Assembly (NCBI GenBank): GCA_013697585.1
Contig: JACCWP010000227.1
Span: 1-40,438 of the forward strand
Reading direction: 5' to 3'
DNA length: 40,438 nucleotides
Source of the DNA: Nocardioidaceae bacterium
Lineage (GTDB): Bacteria > Actinomycetota > Actinomycetes > Propionibacteriales > Nocardioidaceae
In this document: one piece after another, positions 1 to 9,827 of the stretch
Layout of the letters: every line of letters begins with the position of its first letter
Position numbering within the stretch: position 1 is the stretch's first letter
The notes under the pieces: generated by a model
The model's input: only the letters and a program-made list of their open reading frames with translations
Told to the model about the DNA's origin: nothing
Databases searched by the model: none
Program-made: the position numbers and the translations under genes

Positions 1-470
1 TCCCGCGCCGCGTCCCAACGCTCCTCCGGCCGGTCACCGAGGGTGAACAGCGCCTCCTTGCAGCCGAGCGCCGCGCCCTGCCGCGCGATGTCGAGCACCT
101 CGTCGATACTCAGGAACGGCGCCGGCAGCAGGCCCGGGACCGTGGCGAAGGTGCAGTAGTGGCAGCGGTCGCGGCACAGGCGGGTCAGCGGGACGAAAAC
201 CTTGCGGCTGTACGTCACGACCCCGGGACGGCCGGCGTCGACCAGCCCGGCGTCGCGCACGCGGCCGGCGACCTCGAGCAGGGTGTCCAGCGCCTCGCCC
301 TGCGCGCCGAGCAGGACGGTGGCCTCGTCGACGTCGAGCGCCTTGCCGTCGCGGGCCCGCGCGAGCGCCCGCCGCAACCCGCTGACGCTGCCTGACAGAG
401 AGCACCCTCCCGTGGAGTCACCGTCGTCTTGGCGGCCCGACCGCGGCGGGGCCGCGCAGTCCTGCCTCAC
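1..470 (-). CDS. fbiC: FO synthase (FbiC), N-terminal part, runs off the window
   Basis: FbiC makes 7,8-didemethyl-8-hydroxy-5-deazariboflavin (FO), the chromophore of cofactor F420, using two radical-SAM halves (CofG-like and CofH-like). Only the first about 156 residues lie here. The radical-SAM cluster motif CRDRCHYC is visible, with cysteines near residues 99, 103 and 106 (CX3CX2C), followed by [11 protein letters not shown] and [17 protein letters not shown], which match the CofG half closely. The start is taken as GTG at 470 because AAGGA lies five bases upstream and the family usually has 20-40 poorly conserved residues before the LRRAL.RARDG segment; a shorter start cannot be excluded. 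It fits with the F420-dependent oxidoreductase gene at 21.7-22.8 kb. The 262 bases upstream, to the LuxR gene, show no gene I can support. Confidence 0.93.
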   Translation of the reverse strand, partial: MRQDCAAPPRSGRQDDGDSTGGCSLSGSVSGLRRALARARDGKALDVDEATVLLGAQGEALDTLLEVAGRVRDAGLVDAGRPGVVTYSRKVFVPLTRLCRDRCHYCTFATVPGLLPAPFLSIDEVLDIARQGAALGCKEALFTLGDRPEERWDAAR

Positions 471-732
471 CGTCGTCCTTGTTTGTCGCAACCTTACAGA
501 TGCCCATCGGGGATTCCGCTTCCGGAGCAGCGGACGTTCGATAGCGCCGACACGCGGCACGCGGCCAGAACATGCCCGTCGAACGGTCGGATCACGTGCA
601 TGACAAGCAGTTCCGGTGATCCATCGTTCTCAGTGGTACGCGATGGTGGGTGGGTCTTCATAGCGGTGGTGCGGGCGGGGCCGGCCGTCTCGGGTCGCTG
701 CGGTGGATCGTCGACCACGTCGACTGGCCACG

Positions 733-1440
733 TCACGCAGGAGCGCGTGGCGTCGGCTCGACCGGGGAGCCGCGGGCATCGAGTGGGGCACCGCTCCCAA
801 TCGCCGGCAGGTACTCCTCGTAGAAGACCTTCGAACGCAGGTCCCGTCTGCTGTGGGTCCCGGTCTTCTCGAACGCCGACTTCAGGTGGTCTTGCACCGT
901 CCAGGGCGACAGGAACAGCTGCTCGGCGATGGCAGCCGTGGAGACACCCTTGACGGCTAGCCCCGTCACCTCTCGCTCGCGCTCGGTGAGCCCGTAGGCC
1001 TCCAGCTCGAGACCGACGGACCTGGTGTCGGTGGCGGGTTGGATGACGACCGCGACCTGGCCGGCGCGAGCGCCGTGCGGGACAGACGCGTGCAGCGACA
1101 GCCATCCGCTGGCGGTAGGGACCTCCAGGCTGGGCGCCGAGCCGGCTTCGTTGGAATGCGCCCGTTGCCGTGCCATCGACGCCACAGTCAGCACGGGGAG
1201 CGGGATCGGCTCGTGCGTCGCCGGGCTCTGACCGCGGAGCCGGTCCAGCAACGCCTTAGCCGGCGGTGTCACCAGCTCGACCTCGTTATGGCGTCCGAGG
1301 AGGACCATGCCAGGCGCGTGGCCGTGATCCTGTCGCCGTGCCGCGTCGACGCGCTGCGACGTGCGGAGCGCCTCGGCGATGGGGCGGGAGAGCTGCGCCA
1401 GGGTGCGGAGGTCGTGCGGGGTGAAGTCCGGTGCGTTCAC
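733..1440 (-). CDS. LuxR-type HTH regulator, probably 5'-truncated
   Basis: This predicted DNA-binding regulator of about 235 residues ends in a LuxR helix-turn-helix: YGLTEREREVTGLAVKG, then STAAIAEQLFLSPWTVQDHLK, then SAFEKTGTHSRRDL. Known relatives carry an N-terminal GAF-like sensor of about 100 residues before the segment that reads PDFTPHDLRTLAQLSRPIAEALR. Here that segment follows directly on the only plausible start (GTG at 1440), so the sensor looks lost. The reading frame stays open further upstream, but that stretch (1441-1752) crosses an IS6-like transposase scrap and a tRNA remnant in the wrong frame and is not credible protein. The gene is therefore either a truncated regulator acting as a bare HTH protein or a pseudogene; the sequence does not decide. 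Confidence 0.75.
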   Translation of the reverse strand: MNAPDFTPHDLRTLAQLSRPIAEALRTSQRVDAARRQDHGHAPGMVLLGRHNEVELVTPPAKALLDRLRGQSPATHEPIPLPVLTVASMARQRAHSNEAGSAPSLEVPTASGWLSLHASVPHGARAGQVAVVIQPATDTRSVGLELEAYGLTEREREVTGLAVKGVSTAAIAEQLFLSPWTVQDHLKSAFEKTGTHSRRDLRSKVFYEEYLPAIGSGAPLDARGSPVEPTPRAPA

Positions 1441-1530
1441 CGTCCCGCTGCTGCCCGAGGGATGTCGCGACGGCCCGACACGTACACGTCGATCAGCTGT
1501 CCATGCTGGTCGACCGCTCGGTACACAGTG
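1437..1530 (-). pseudogene. IS6-family (IS26-like) transposase remnant
   Basis: On the minus strand, in a frame different from the LuxR gene, about 30 codons read VYRAVDQHGQLIDVYVSGRR, then DIPRAAAGR, then TGA at 1437-1439. This matches the conserved DDE-core segment of IS6-family transposases (family pattern YRAVDQHGQVIDVxxSxRRDxxAARRFF), including the catalytic D of AVD. No start, helix-turn-helix, second D or terminal E remains, and no terminal inverted repeats were found, so this is a scrap. Its stop codon overlaps the GTG of the truncated LuxR gene, so the break in LuxR coincides with the edge of the scrap. Confidence 0.7.
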
Positions 1531-1542
1531 CCGCGTTGGGCG

Positions 1543-1585
1543 TGTGGACTCCTGTAGGTCGTGGGTTCGAGTCCCACCGGCTGTG
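1543..1585 (+). pseudogene. tRNA 3'-half remnant (T arm), possible old attachment site
   Basis: A perfect T arm is present: GTGGG (1561-1565), TTCGAGT loop, CCCAC (1573-1577), preceded by TGTAGGTC and followed by a 7-base acceptor-like strand CGGCTGT. The matching 5' acceptor strand and D arm are absent at the expected distance, and the anticodon arm does not fold properly (GGACTCCTGTAGGTC). This is the 3' part of a tRNA, perhaps tRNA-Lys-like, not a working gene. tRNA 3' halves are common integration targets, and the piece lies beside a transposase scrap and a truncated regulator. Confidence 0.55.
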
Positions 1586-1597
1586 ATCCGGATGCGC

Positions 1598-2149
1598 CTA
1601 TGCCTGGTCGAAGCGCGGCAGTGAGGGCCAGCGGTGGCTCGCCCAGTGGAACCAGCTCTCAAAGGCGGACGGCGCGTCGGGGGTCGGAGCGTATGAGAGC
1701 TCCGCCGGCGACGGGGGCTTGTACAGAGCGAGGAATCGATCGTGGTCGGCATCGCTCATCGGGAAAGTCGTCTCGGGAGCGGATTCCCATCGAGACGTCG
1801 CTCGTGCGCGGCGCTCCTCTTCGTCGATGCTGACGTACCGAAGGTCGAAGCGCGCCCCGGTGGATTCAGCGATGACACGGATCGCGTAACGCTCATTGGG
1901 GGACCAGCATCCGAAGTCGAGTACCACCGAGGAACTGCTGCGCAAGACCTCATGGGCAACCCAGATCATGCGCCCTTCGAGGATGTCCCTGCGACCCTCA
2001 GCGTCATTGTGGTTGAAGAGTGGAGCCATCCACTCGTCCGGCGTGAGCCGGAGGATCCCCAGCTCGTCGGCGATTCGGCGCGCCAGCGTCGTCTTGCCTG
2101 CACCCGGCAACCCCACGGTCAGATACAGCACCGCCGACTCAGTCACCAC
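1598..2149 (-). CDS. P-loop ATP-binding kinase-like protein
   Basis: This 183-residue cytoplasmic protein has a clear Walker A motif, GLPGAGKTT, at residues 13-21 right after a hydrophobic first strand (VLYLTV). TPDEWM near residue 36 and a VVLDFGCWS strand in the middle resemble the zeta-toxin/chloramphenicol phosphotransferase-like and shikimate-kinase-like P-loop families that phosphorylate small molecules. The substrate is not evident. The start is GTG at 2149; a second GTG follows at once. No antitoxin-like partner lies beside it, so a toxin role is not supported. It stands alone between the decayed LuxR/tRNA segment and the FAD monooxygenase, whose stop is 44 bases upstream of this start. 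Confidence 0.7.
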   Translation of the reverse strand: MVTESAVLYLTVGLPGAGKTTLARRIADELGILRLTPDEWMAPLFNHNDAEGRRDILEGRMIWVAHEVLRSSSSVVLDFGCWSPNERYAIRVIAESTGARFDLRYVSIDEEERRARATSRWESAPETTFPMSDADHDRFLALYKPPSPAELSYAPTPDAPSAFESWFHWASHRWPSLPRFDQA

Positions 2150-2193
2150 GCGATGCTCACAGCCACATCACCGGCCCGGCAAGCGACTATTCG

Positions 2194-3696
2194 CTACACA
2201 CACATCGGCGGTCCGAACCAGCGAGTGAGCGCGTCCTCGAGCCCGACGCCGGTCCCATCTCCCACCCACGCGCCGTATCCGTCGGGTCGGATCAACACCG
2301 CAGCGGGGGCAGGGACCTCGCCGAGCGCCGGAAGCTCCCAGGTGCCGCCAAAGTCGGCCTCGACGAGCTGGACCCGATCCGCCCATGGTGTGATGTCGAA
2401 TCCACCGGGTTCGCCGAGGTCGAGCAGGACCGGCTTGGCCTCGTGCAGCGAAGTGAAGACCCGGCGGGGGCCCTCGGAAGTGACCAGGTCGAGATCGGGC
2501 ATGCGACGACCGAGCATCGGGTGTCCATCACCGAGGTGGTAGTGAATATCCAGGCCGGACATCGTCGCGGCGTACCGCTTGCGCGGCTCGTCCATGCTCA
2601 ACAGGTCGGACACGGTGTCGCGCAAGGCAGCAAGGCGCGCGTCGCCGTGGCGGAGGAGCGCGACTTGCGCCATCGTGTTGCGCAGCACGCGGGCAGCGAC
2701 CGGGTGGCGTTCGTCGTGATAGGTGTCCAGGAGGCTTTCCGGCGACACGCCCTTGACCACCTGGGCCAGCTTCCACCCCAGGTTCGCCGCATCCTGCACG
2801 CCGGTGTTGAGTCCCTGCCCGCCCACCGGGGAGTGCACGTGTGCGGCGTCGCCGGCAAGCAGGACACGTCTCTCGCGGTAGGCCGCGGCCTGACGGGTCA
2901 TGTCGGTGAACCTGGAGATCCAGATGGGACTGTGCATTCCGTAGTCGGTCCCGTAGACGGAGATGAGCGCCTCGCTGAGATCGCGCAGGGTGGGTTCGCT
3001 CGTGGATTCGACGTGCTGGTCGGTCACCATGACCCTGACCGGCCCGTGGTCGGCGTAGACGATTTCGCCGTCGCGGATCTCGTACTCGACCCTGCCGAGG
3101 CCGTGGACGCCGCGGCCGTCCTGGCGCATGCCCAGCTCCGGCTCCTCGGCCATCTCGACCTCGGCGATCAGGGCACTGCTCGTCGGATCCCATCCGGGGA
3201 ACTCGATGCCGGCTTCCTTGCGGACGAGGCTGCGTCCTCCGTCGCACCCGACGAGGTACTCCGCCCGCAGCGATTGGCCGTCGGACAGCTCGACATCGAC
3301 GCCGGTGTCGTCCTGCGCGAACCCCGTCGCCTTACGTTCGCGGTAGATCGGCACGGCCAGTTCGTCGACCCAGCCGGCCAGGATGCGCTCGATGTGGTTC
3401 TGCCACAGCCCGAGCCCGTAGGGATGCCGCGTAGGGAAGTCGCTGATGTCGAACGGGATCCGGGCGAACCCCGCGACCTGGGCTACCTGTCCCTCCGCGA
3501 GGAACCGATCGGCGATTCCACGCTGATCGAGGACCTCGATGGTTCGTGCGTGCAGACCGCCGGCGCGAGCGCCGGGGAGGTGCTGGCTGGCTCGCCACTC
3601 CACGATGGCAGCGTCGACCCCTGCCAGCGTCAGCTCGCCGGCCAGCATCAGCCCCGTGGGCCCTCCCCCAACGATCAGTACGGCATGCTCGATCAC
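2194..3696 (-). CDS. FAD-dependent aromatic-ring monooxygenase (PHBH type)
   Basis: This 500-residue flavoprotein belongs to the class A hydroxylase family (p-hydroxybenzoate hydroxylase fold), which uses NAD(P)H and O2 to hydroxylate phenolic or polyketide-like substrates. Rifampicin- and tetracycline-modifying enzymes belong to the same superfamily. The sequence shows the dinucleotide-binding GGGPTG at residues 10-15, the DG motif (GCDGGRSLVRKEAG, 150-163) and the GD motif (LAGDAAHVHSPVGGQGLN, 280-297) that contacts the FAD ribityl chain. A thioredoxin-like C-terminal domain follows, as in the polyketide hydroxylases. The start is GTG at 3696, because GGAGGTG sits eight bases upstream and the Rossmann strand begins at residue 5. 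The substrate is unknown. Confidence 0.88.
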   Translation of the reverse strand: MIEHAVLIVGGGPTGLMLAGELTLAGVDAAIVEWRASQHLPGARAGGLHARTIEVLDQRGIADRFLAEGQVAQVAGFARIPFDISDFPTRHPYGLGLWQNHIERILAGWVDELAVPIYRERKATGFAQDDTGVDVELSDGQSLRAEYLVGCDGGRSLVRKEAGIEFPGWDPTSSALIAEVEMAEEPELGMRQDGRGVHGLGRVEYEIRDGEIVYADHGPVRVMVTDQHVESTSEPTLRDLSEALISVYGTDYGMHSPIWISRFTDMTRQAAAYRERRVLLAGDAAHVHSPVGGQGLNTGVQDAANLGWKLAQVVKGVSPESLLDTYHDERHPVAARVLRNTMAQVALLRHGDARLAALRDTVSDLLSMDEPRKRYAATMSGLDIHYHLGDGHPMLGRRMPDLDLVTSEGPRRVFTSLHEAKPVLLDLGEPGGFDITPWADRVQLVEADFGGTWELPALGEVPAPAAVLIRPDGYGAWVGDGTGVGLEDALTRWFGPPMCV

Positions 3697-3821
3697 CGCG
3701 CCCACCTCCGTGGTTCTGCCTCGAGTCGGTGATTCTGCGTAAAGAGGGGGGCCTTGCGGCAAGTGCGCCTGCACGGGGGCAGCAGCATCAGCCAACGTGC
3801 TCAGTCTTGTGCACGATCCCC

Positions 3822-3839
3822 GGCGAGGCGGGCCTCGCC
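3822..3839 (-). terminator. Hairpin downstream of arsM, candidate terminator
   Basis: GGCGAGGC and GCCTCGCC form a perfect 8-bp stem around two bases, 30 bases past the arsM stop codon. There is no clear U tract, as is common in high-GC actinomycetes, so assignment rests on position and stem strength. The rest of 3697-3868 shows no gene. Confidence 0.45.
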
Positions 3840-3868
3840 TACCGGAACCCGGGACGGCCGCGGGACGC

Positions 3869-4693
3869 TCAGCCCGTCACGCCCGCTTTGGTGGCACGGA
3901 CGATCGCACCGTGCATGCCGGGGGCGGCCTGGTGGGTGAACTCGACTGAGGCGTCGACGAACCCGGCCGCGGTGAGCCCGTCGAGGTACTCGCGGCGGGA
4001 CAGGGCGCCGGCGATGCAGCCGACGTAGCTGCCCCGCATCGCCCGGTCGTCGGCGGTGAGGTGGTCCTCGGCGACGATGTCGGACACACCGACCCTCCCG
4101 TCCGGGCGGAGCACCCGGTGCATCTCGGCCAGCACTGCCGGCTTGTCGGTGGACAGGTTGATCACGCAGTTGGAGATCACCACGTCGACCGAGGCGTCCG
4201 GCAGCGGGACGGCCTCGATCTGTCCTTTCAGGAACTCGACGTTGCCCGCGCCGGCCCTGGCCGCGTTGGACCGGGCCAGCTCGAGCATCTCGTCGGTCAT
4301 GTCCAGCCCGTACGCGAAGCCGGTGTCGCCGACCCTGCGGGCGGACAGCAGCACATCGATACCGCCGCCGGAGCCAAGGTCCAGCACCGTCTCACCCTCG
4401 TTCAGGTCGGCCACTGCGGTCGGGTTGCCGCAGCCGAGACTGGCCAGCACCGCTGTTGCCGGCAGAGTGTCGGCGTCGGCGGCCTCGTACAGCCCGGCAC
4501 CGAACGACTCGTCGACCTCCAATGCCGGCGGCAACGTCCCGCCGCAGCACGACCCGCCCCCGGTCGCTGCGGCCGGCAGCTTGTCGTCGAGTTCCGGTCC
4601 GCAACACGAGGCGGCCGACCCGTTCGTCACCGCGGTCGCGGCTTCGGCGTAGCGGTTGCGAACCTGGTCCCGCAGCTGCTCATCGGTGGTCAT
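3869..4693 (-). CDS. arsM: Arsenite methyltransferase
   Basis: ArsM transfers methyl groups from S-adenosylmethionine to As(III), giving methylated arsenicals that can be volatilised. The 274-residue protein has the SAM-binding motif VLDLGSGGG at 103-111. It also has the cysteines expected to bind arsenic: CC at 30-31 and 49-50, Cys88 in SLGCGNP, Cys176 in SNCVINL and Cys226 in YVGCIAGAL. The start is ATG at 4693 with AGGAGG about six bases upstream. It diverges from arsR across a 95-base region holding a large inverted repeat, so ArsR repression relieved by As(III) is the likely control. No arsB/acr3 efflux pump or arsC reductase lies nearby in this window. Confidence 0.93.
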   Translation of the reverse strand: MTTDEQLRDQVRNRYAEAATAVTNGSAASCCGPELDDKLPAAATGGGSCCGGTLPPALEVDESFGAGLYEAADADTLPATAVLASLGCGNPTAVADLNEGETVLDLGSGGGIDVLLSARRVGDTGFAYGLDMTDEMLELARSNAARAGAGNVEFLKGQIEAVPLPDASVDVVISNCVINLSTDKPAVLAEMHRVLRPDGRVGVSDIVAEDHLTADDRAMRGSYVGCIAGALSRREYLDGLTAAGFVDASVEFTHQAAPGMHGAIVRATKAGVTG

Positions 4694-4715
4694 GCCGGGC
4701 CTCCTGAAGAGTAGA

Positions 4716-4768
4716 CATTGACATCTGTCGATGCCCAAGGTCGCAGAAGGCATCGACGGTTGTCAATG
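4716..4768. promoter_or_regulatory. arsM/arsR divergent operator (inverted repeat)
   Basis: CATTGACATCTGTCGATGCC (4716-4735) and GGCATCGACGGTTGTCAATG (4749-4768) are inverted copies of each other, matching at 18 of 20 positions, 13 bases apart. They fill the gap between the two divergent starts. Each arm carries TTGACA, which could also serve as a -35 element for one direction. The natural reading is two ArsR dimer sites controlling both genes. Confidence 0.7.
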
Positions 4769-4788
4769 CGGTCGGGCATACTGGGCCG

Positions 4789-5142
4789 GTGGCCACAGCG
4801 ACGACCGTCCTCCCGCTCCTGCAGACGTCCGGCTGTTGCACGCCGGTGACGACGGCGCCGCTGTCCGCTGAGGATGCCGACCAGCTGGCGCGCACCTTGC
4901 GAGCGATCGCCGAGCCGACCCGGCTGCGGTTGTTGTCGCTGATTGCCGCGCACGAGGGCGGTGAGGCCTGCGTCTGCGACCTCACCGAGCCGGTCGGTCT
5001 GTCCCAGCCGACGGTGTCGCACCATCTCAAGGTGCTCGTCGACGCCGGGCTGCTCACCCGCGAGAAGCGTGGCGTGTGGTCCTACTACATCCTCATCCCT
5101 GAAGCACTCGGCGCGCTGGCCATAGTCCTCACTCCGAGCTGA
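4789..5142 (+). CDS. arsR: ArsR/SmtB-family arsenic-responsive repressor
   Basis: This 117-residue winged-helix repressor releases DNA on binding As(III)/Sb(III). It shows the ArsR core LRAIAEPTRLRLLSLI, the metal-site helix ACVCDLTEP with Cys61 and Cys63, the recognition helix LSQPTVSHHLKVLVDAGLL and the wing REKRGVWSYY. An extra CC pair at residues 16-17 is typical of actinobacterial ArsR, where N-terminal cysteines complete the As(III) site. The start is GTG at 4789. It is transcribed divergently from arsM, and the inverted repeat between them is the expected operator. The following 135 bases up to the VOC gene carry nothing recognisable. Confidence 0.92.
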   Translation: MATATTVLPLLQTSGCCTPVTTAPLSAEDADQLARTLRAIAEPTRLRLLSLIAAHEGGEACVCDLTEPVGLSQPTVSHHLKVLVDAGLLTREKRGVWSYYILIPEALGALAIVLTPS

Positions 5143-5277
5143 CGGCAGACGACGTCGGCGTCGCCGCGGGCGAGAGCCGACTCGGTGCGTCGAGACGATG
5201 GCCTCCTAGGACGACGGAGTCGGGTGCTGAAAGCCCATCGCCTGTCGCAGCGCGACCGAGGCGGCAGCGGATGGTGG

Positions 5278-5691
5278 TTAGCCGCCGATGAGGCAGAACG
5301 GGCGTCCGACCGGATCGAGGTAGACCCGGAAGCCACCGTCCTTCGAGGGCTGGTGCTGGTGGACCCGCGCACCGGCGGCCATGACCGCGGGCTCGGCCGC
5401 GGCGATGTCGGGTACGGACAAGTCCAGGTGGAACTGCTGGGGGTGGGCGCCCCCGGGCCAGGTGGGCTCGACCCAGTCATCGATCCGCTGAAAGGCCAGC
5501 GTCGTGTGGCCGTCAGGGTTCTCAGGGGTGAGCCCACCACCCGGCGGAACGAGCGTGGTGAAGTCCTGGCCCGAGCCTTCCTCGACATCCCAGCCGAGAA
5601 TGTCTGCGTAGAACCGGCCGAGTGCCAGGGCGTCGGGACAGTCGAGGATGACAAGGTCGAGCTTGGGCTCGAGTTGGGTCGTCTCGTTCAT
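5278..5691 (-). CDS. VOC-family (glyoxalase/bleomycin-resistance fold) protein
   Basis: This 137-residue protein has two beta-alpha-beta-beta-beta repeats of the vicinal oxygen chelate fold: KLDLVILDCPDALALGRFY opens the first, and PQQFHLDLSVPDIAAAEPAV opens the second. It ends in the usual FRVYLDPVGRPFCLIGG. The His of QFHLDL and other polar residues could bind a metal or the substrate, but the group covers many functions and none is specified. The start is ATG at 5691, close to the start of the csoR operon on the other strand (139 bases apart). No arsenic-specific motif (ArsI type) was evident, so a link with arsM/arsR is only positional. Confidence 0.8.
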   Translation of the reverse strand: MNETTQLEPKLDLVILDCPDALALGRFYADILGWDVEEGSGQDFTTLVPPGGGLTPENPDGHTTLAFQRIDDWVEPTWPGGAHPQQFHLDLSVPDIAAAEPAVMAAGARVHQHQPSKDGGFRVYLDPVGRPFCLIGG

Positions 5692-5772
5692 GTGGTCACC
5701 GTAGCCAGGCCCTCCGACCACAACTCGGGTAACAGCGGCAGGACCTCTCGGCAGCGCCGGTGACCTTGCATA

Positions 5773-5792
5773 AATACTGTAGGGGGGTAGAG
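5773..5792 (+). promoter_or_regulatory. CsoR-type copper operator upstream of csoR
   Basis: AATACTGTAGGGGGGTAGAG has the AT-flanked G-tract half-site typical of CsoR boxes (pattern ATAC-Y tract-GTAT) and lies about 40 bases before csoR. It is the most A/T-containing stretch of the intergenic region and probably overlaps the promoter of the csoR-copZ-copA operon. Confidence 0.6.
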
Positions 5793-5830
5793 TGTCAGCG
5801 ACACTGATCACTGCGACGGGAGACGTCCAG

Positions 5831-6136
5831 ATGACCGACACCCAGGCGCCGCACCAGCACGGTTACATCCACAACAAGGACGCGTACCTGCGCCGGCTGC
5901 GCCGCATCGAGGGACAGGCCCGTGGCCTGCAGCGGATGGTCGAAGACGAGCAGTACTGCATCGACATCCTCACCCAGGTGTCGGCGATGACCAAGGCGCT
6001 GCAGTCCGTTGCCCTCGGCCTGCTCGATGAGCACATGAACCACTGCGTCGTCGACGCCGCCAAGGCCGGCGGTCATGACGCGGACGTGAAGCTGCAGGAG
6101 GCATCCGATGCCATCGCCCGACTCGTCCGCTCCTGA
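5831..6136 (+). CDS. csoR: Copper-sensing repressor CsoR
   Basis: CsoR is an all-helical DUF156-family repressor that loses DNA affinity when Cu(I) binds. The 101-residue protein has the Cu(I) triad Cys43 (QYCIDIL), His68 and Cys72 (EHMNHCV), spaced as in Mycobacterium tuberculosis CsoR, and the basic helix YLRRLRRIEGQARGLQRMV used for DNA contact. The start is ATG at 5831. It opens an operon with copZ, an exported metal-binding protein and copA, which it most likely represses together with itself through the operator at 5773-5792. A perfect CsoR-like palindrome about 14 kb away (19984-20000) may be a second target. Confidence 0.93.
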   Translation: MTDTQAPHQHGYIHNKDAYLRRLRRIEGQARGLQRMVEDEQYCIDILTQVSAMTKALQSVALGLLDEHMNHCVVDAAKAGGHDADVKLQEASDAIARLVRS

Positions 6137-6176
6137 ACCGCAGCCGGAACATCGCGCTCGAAGGGAACCCACCGGC

Positions 6177-6383
6177 ATGAGTGACGTCCGCCGCTACACC
6201 GTGACCGGCATGACCTGCGGCCACTGCGTCTCCTCGGTCACCGAGGAGGTCCAGGAGATCCCCGGGGTCGTGACCGTCGACGTCGCCCTCGACAGCGGCA
6301 CCCTCACCGTCACCAGCAGCCAGCCCATCGACTACGGCGCCGTCGAAGCCGCCGTCGAAGAGGCCGGCTACCAGCTCGCATGA
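6177..6383 (+). CDS. copZ: Copper chaperone CopZ (HMA domain)
   Basis: This 68-residue protein is a single heavy-metal-associated domain with the Cu(I) motif GMTCGHC at residues 11-17 (Cys14 and Cys17). The ferredoxin-like beta-alpha-beta-beta-alpha-beta pattern follows: VSSVTEEVQEIPGVVTVDV, SGTLTVTS, AVEAAVEEAGYQL. It hands Cu(I) to the P-type ATPase or to CsoR in the cytoplasm. The start is ATG at 6177, placed so that the HMA fold begins at once; a reading frame starting further upstream would overlap csoR. The stop overlaps the next start in ATGA. Confidence 0.92.
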   Translation: MSDVRRYTVTGMTCGHCVSSVTEEVQEIPGVVTVDVALDSGTLTVTSSQPIDYGAVEAAVEEAGYQLA

Positions 6384-7354
6384 GAACCCCCGTCAGACTC
6401 GCGGGCTTCCTCGCCGTCCTCGGCGCTGCCTTTGGCATCGCGCTGGGCGTCGGGAACTCCATCGGCCCCGTCTCCGATCCGGCCAGCGCGCACGACGAGC
6501 CACACGGGGCCTCCCACGGCACGCCCTCGGACGGCGAGCAGTCGGGGACGGCCGCACCGGTTGGGACCCCAGGAGGACTGATGGTCTCCCAGGACGGCTA
6601 CACCTTTGCCCTGGCCGAATCCACGAGTGCCCCGCACCAGTCCGCACCCGTGTCCTTCACCATCACAGGCCCCGACGGCCGCCCGGTAACGGCGTACGAG
6701 AGGGAGCACGAGAAGCGGTTGCACCTGATCGCGGTACGCCGGGACTTCACCGGCTTTCAGCACGTTCACCCCGAGCTCGGCACCGACGGGACCTGGCTTG
6801 CGCGGATCGACCTGACCCCCGGCGACTGGCGGCTGTTCGCCGACTTCACCCCCGGCGGCGCGGACCCGCTGACTCTCGGCGCTGACCTGTCGGTGGCCGG
6901 CGACTACCAGCCGGCAGCCCCGGCCGGGCAGTCACGGACCGCCGAGGTCGACGGCTACACCGTCACCCTCGACGGAGTACTGGTCCCGGGCAGCGACGCC
7001 AAGCTGACCCTCAGCGTCCACAAGGATGGGCGGCCGGTCACGGACCTGCAGCCCTACCTCGGCGCCTACGGCCACCTGGTCGCCCTGCGCGAGGGGGACC
7101 TGGCATACCTGCACGTCCACCCGGACGGCTCTCCCGGTGACGGCCGCACCAAGCCCGGGCCCGACGTCGTGTTCTACGCCGCCGTTCCCAGCTCGGGCGA
7201 CTACCGGCTCTTCCTCGACTTCCAGCACGACGGAGTCGTACGAACCGCAAGCTTCGCGTTGCCCACTGCCGGAACCAGCCGTCTCGAGCCGACCGACCCG
7301 GCACATCCGACGGACGGGGACACCGGCACCGCCGAGGACCACAGTGGCCACTGA
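6380..7354 (+). CDS. Exported His-rich protein of the copper operon
   Basis: This 324-residue protein has an N-terminal hydrophobic segment (VRLAGFLAVLGAAFGIALGVG) that looks like a signal or membrane anchor, then a His-rich linker (AHDEPHGASHG). Two similar beta-rich modules follow, each with a histidine cluster: HLIAVRRDFTGFQHVHPEL, then HLVALREGDLAYLHVHPDG. The tail is EDHSGH. The repeated H.V.HP motifs suggest binding of copper or another soft metal outside the membrane. I know no assigned function for it; similar proteins occur beside copA-type genes in actinomycetes. The gene overlaps copZ by four bases and lies 33 bases before copA, so all are co-transcribed and probably under CsoR control. 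Confidence 0.75.
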   Translation: MRTPVRLAGFLAVLGAAFGIALGVGNSIGPVSDPASAHDEPHGASHGTPSDGEQSGTAAPVGTPGGLMVSQDGYTFALAESTSAPHQSAPVSFTITGPDGRPVTAYEREHEKRLHLIAVRRDFTGFQHVHPELGTDGTWLARIDLTPGDWRLFADFTPGGADPLTLGADLSVAGDYQPAAPAGQSRTAEVDGYTVTLDGVLVPGSDAKLTLSVHKDGRPVTDLQPYLGAYGHLVALREGDLAYLHVHPDGSPGDGRTKPGPDVVFYAAVPSSGDYRLFLDFQHDGVVRTASFALPTAGTSRLEPTDPAHPTDGDTGTAEDHSGH

Positions 7355-7387
7355 GCCGACAACGACCGACTCGACCGGGAGGAAGAG

Positions 7388-9709
<2,322 letters not shown>

Positions 9710-9827
9710 GTGCAGACCGCCCCTACGCAGAACAGGGCCTTCGTCGAAGGCTGGTGCGGGAGGCCTTGGCGGCGAGCATCAACCATCATGGGATCTCACG
9801 AAAGTCAGAAGCTGGGCGTCTACAAGC

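Noticed and set aside
1500-1590. Complete tRNA gene
   Set aside because: Only the T arm and the 3' acceptor strand are convincing; D arm, 5' acceptor strand and a proper anticodon arm are absent.
1441-1752. N-terminal extension of the LuxR frame (including GGTRTHDL)
   Set aside because: GGTRTHDL is the well-known false translation of a tRNA T-arm region, and the rest crosses the transposase scrap.
1598-2149. Zeta toxin of a toxin-antitoxin pair
   Set aside because: The P-loop resembles the wider kinase group, but no epsilon-like antitoxin or adjacent small gene exists.
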